A stretch of DNA of 5,581 nucleotides, from positions 1-5,581 of the forward strand of contig DASZHC010000063.1 in the NCBI GenBank assembly GCA_035938215.1, written 5' to 3'. This stretch comes from DASZHC01 sp035938215. Lineage in GTDB: Bacteria > Verrucomicrobiota > Verrucomicrobiia > Chthoniobacterales > JAFAMB01. Positions 4,744 to 5,581 of the stretch are shown piece after piece (position 1 is the first letter of the stretch; every line of letters begins with the position of its first letter). The position numbers were made by a program, and so were the translations under genes. A model generated the notes under the pieces. It was given only the letters and a program-made list of their open reading frames with translations, was not told where the DNA came from and did not search any database.

Positions 4744-5581
4744 CTATCTGTCAAGACCGCCAAAGCAGAGGTATTTGACTTCCACAAATTCGTCTATGCC
4801 ATAGTGGGATCCTTCCCGACCCAGACCCGACTGTTTCACCCCTCCAAAGGGCGCGACCTCGGTCGACACCATGCCGGTGTTAATTCCGACCATCCCGCTT
4901 TCAATGCCTTCGGCCACCCGCCAAATCCGACCGATATTGCGGCTGTAGAAATAACTGGCAAGCCCAAATTCGGTATCATTGGCTAATCGAACAACTTCCT
5001 CCTCCGTCTCAAAGCGAAACAGCGGCGCCAGGGGTCCAAAAGTCTCTTCCCGTGCAACTTTGGCGTCGGCGGGCACATTCGCCAGCACCGTCGGCTCAAA
5101 AAAGGTGCCGCCAAGGGTGTGCCGCTTGCCACCCGTCAAAACGCGCGCCCCTTTGGAAACCGCATCCTCGATGTGTTCCTCGACCTTTTCGATGGCCGCT
5201 TTATCGATCAGGGGGCCTTGGAGCACTCCCGGCTCTAGACCGTTGCCGACTTTAAGGCCTTTAACCGCCTCTACCAACTTCGCAGAAAACGTATCGTAAA
5301 CACCAGCCTGCACATAAACACGATTCACGCAGACACAGGTTTGACCCGCGTTGCGATACTTGGAAGCGATTGCTCCCGCCACGGCAGCGTCCAGGTCGGC
5401 GTCGTCAAAGACGATGAATGGGGCGTTGCCACCCAGTTCAAGCGAAAGCTTTTTGACCGTGTCGGCGCTCTGTTTCATTAAGGTCCGACCCACTTCCGTT
5501 GAACCGGTAAAGGTCACCTTGCGTACGTCCGGATTGGAGGTCATCTCACCGCCAATTTCTCTCGAACTTCCCGTCACCACG
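4744..5581 (-). CDS. gabD: Succinate-semialdehyde dehydrogenase, C-terminal part (5' end beyond window)
   Basis: The visible 278 residues belong to the aldehyde dehydrogenase superfamily and most resemble GabD, which oxidises succinate semialdehyde to succinate with NAD(P)+ at the end of 4-aminobutyrate breakdown. Seen here are FTGSTEVG (24-31), the general-base glutamate in LELGG (Glu48), and RNAGQTCVCVNR (76-87) with nucleophile Cys82. Arg76 sits where the succinate-semialdehyde enzymes bind the substrate carboxylate. Further on are EETFGP (179-183 region) and PFGGVKQSGLGREG (244-257). Using the E. coli GabD numbering I recall (Glu254, Cys288), about 206 N-terminal residues lie outside the window. 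The CVC pair matches the enzyme's usual second cysteine, which forms a redox-switch disulphide in the human homologue. No stop or frameshift is visible. It converges on the truncated oxidoreductase with a 59-bp gap. A related semialdehyde specificity, such as glutarate semialdehyde, cannot be excluded. Confidence 0.93.
   Translation of the reverse strand, partial: VVTGSSREIGGEMTSNPDVRKVTFTGSTEVGRTLMKQSADTVKKLSLELGGNAPFIVFDDADLDAAVAGAIASKYRNAGQTCVCVNRVYVQAGVYDTFSAKLVEAVKGLKVGNGLEPGVLQGPLIDKAAIEKVEEHIEDAVSKGARVLTGGKRHTLGGTFFEPTVLANVPADAKVAREETFGPLAPLFRFETEEEVVRLANDTEFGLASYFYSRNIGRIWRVAEGIESGMVGINTGMVSTEVAPFGGVKQSGLGREGSHYGIDEFVEVKYLCFGGLDR

Overview
The window most resembles a chromosomal stretch from a soil- or freshwater-type bacterium with moderately high G+C. 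Heptanucleotide GTTCACC-like repeats between genes, a GC-rich repeat around the Rrf2 gene, and the overall gene style suggest Verrucomicrobiota or a neighbouring phylum. This is an inference from style; no 16S or marker gene is present.

Left part (1-1501). The first ~100 bases look like the last codons of an asparagine-synthase-type gene. A leader rich in degenerate 7-bp repeats follows, then a complete family 4 glycosyltransferase starting at a GTG (359-1501). The pair suggests the end of a polysaccharide or exopolysaccharide cluster. A second run of perfect 7-bp repeats follows the glycosyltransferase, so the gene has similar simple repeats on both sides.

Middle part (1630-3359). A minus-strand Rrf2-family regulator with four cysteines (2435-2881) is followed, downstream of its stop, by a tandem array in which its own 3' end (about the last 54 codons plus ~30 bp of trailer) is repeated. 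Counting the live 3' end there are five units of 186-197 bp (1630-2600). The four outer units carry indels or frameshifts and cannot encode the same domain, yet a 72-bp core is almost invariant in all five. This is the most unusual structure in the window. Divergent from the regulator, after a 123-bp intergenic region, lies a complete one-piece tmRNA gene (ssrA, 3005-3359) with a readable tag, AETNDLALAA.

Right part (3360-5581). About 720 bp after the tmRNA hold no convincing intact gene. They look like decayed accessory DNA, possibly the remnant of an island at the tmRNA 3' end. They run abruptly into the C-terminal ~200 codons of a Gfo/Idh/MocA-family oxidoreductase with no Rossmann domain in front (4079-4684), which I call a truncated pseudogene. 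Converging on it from the right edge is the C-terminal 278 codons of an NAD(P)-dependent succinate-semialdehyde dehydrogenase (gabD-like), whose 5' part lies outside the window.

There is no obvious shared pathway. The window is a junction between a glycan-related locus, a regulator/tmRNA housekeeping segment and a catabolic gene, with visible scars of duplication and deletion between them.
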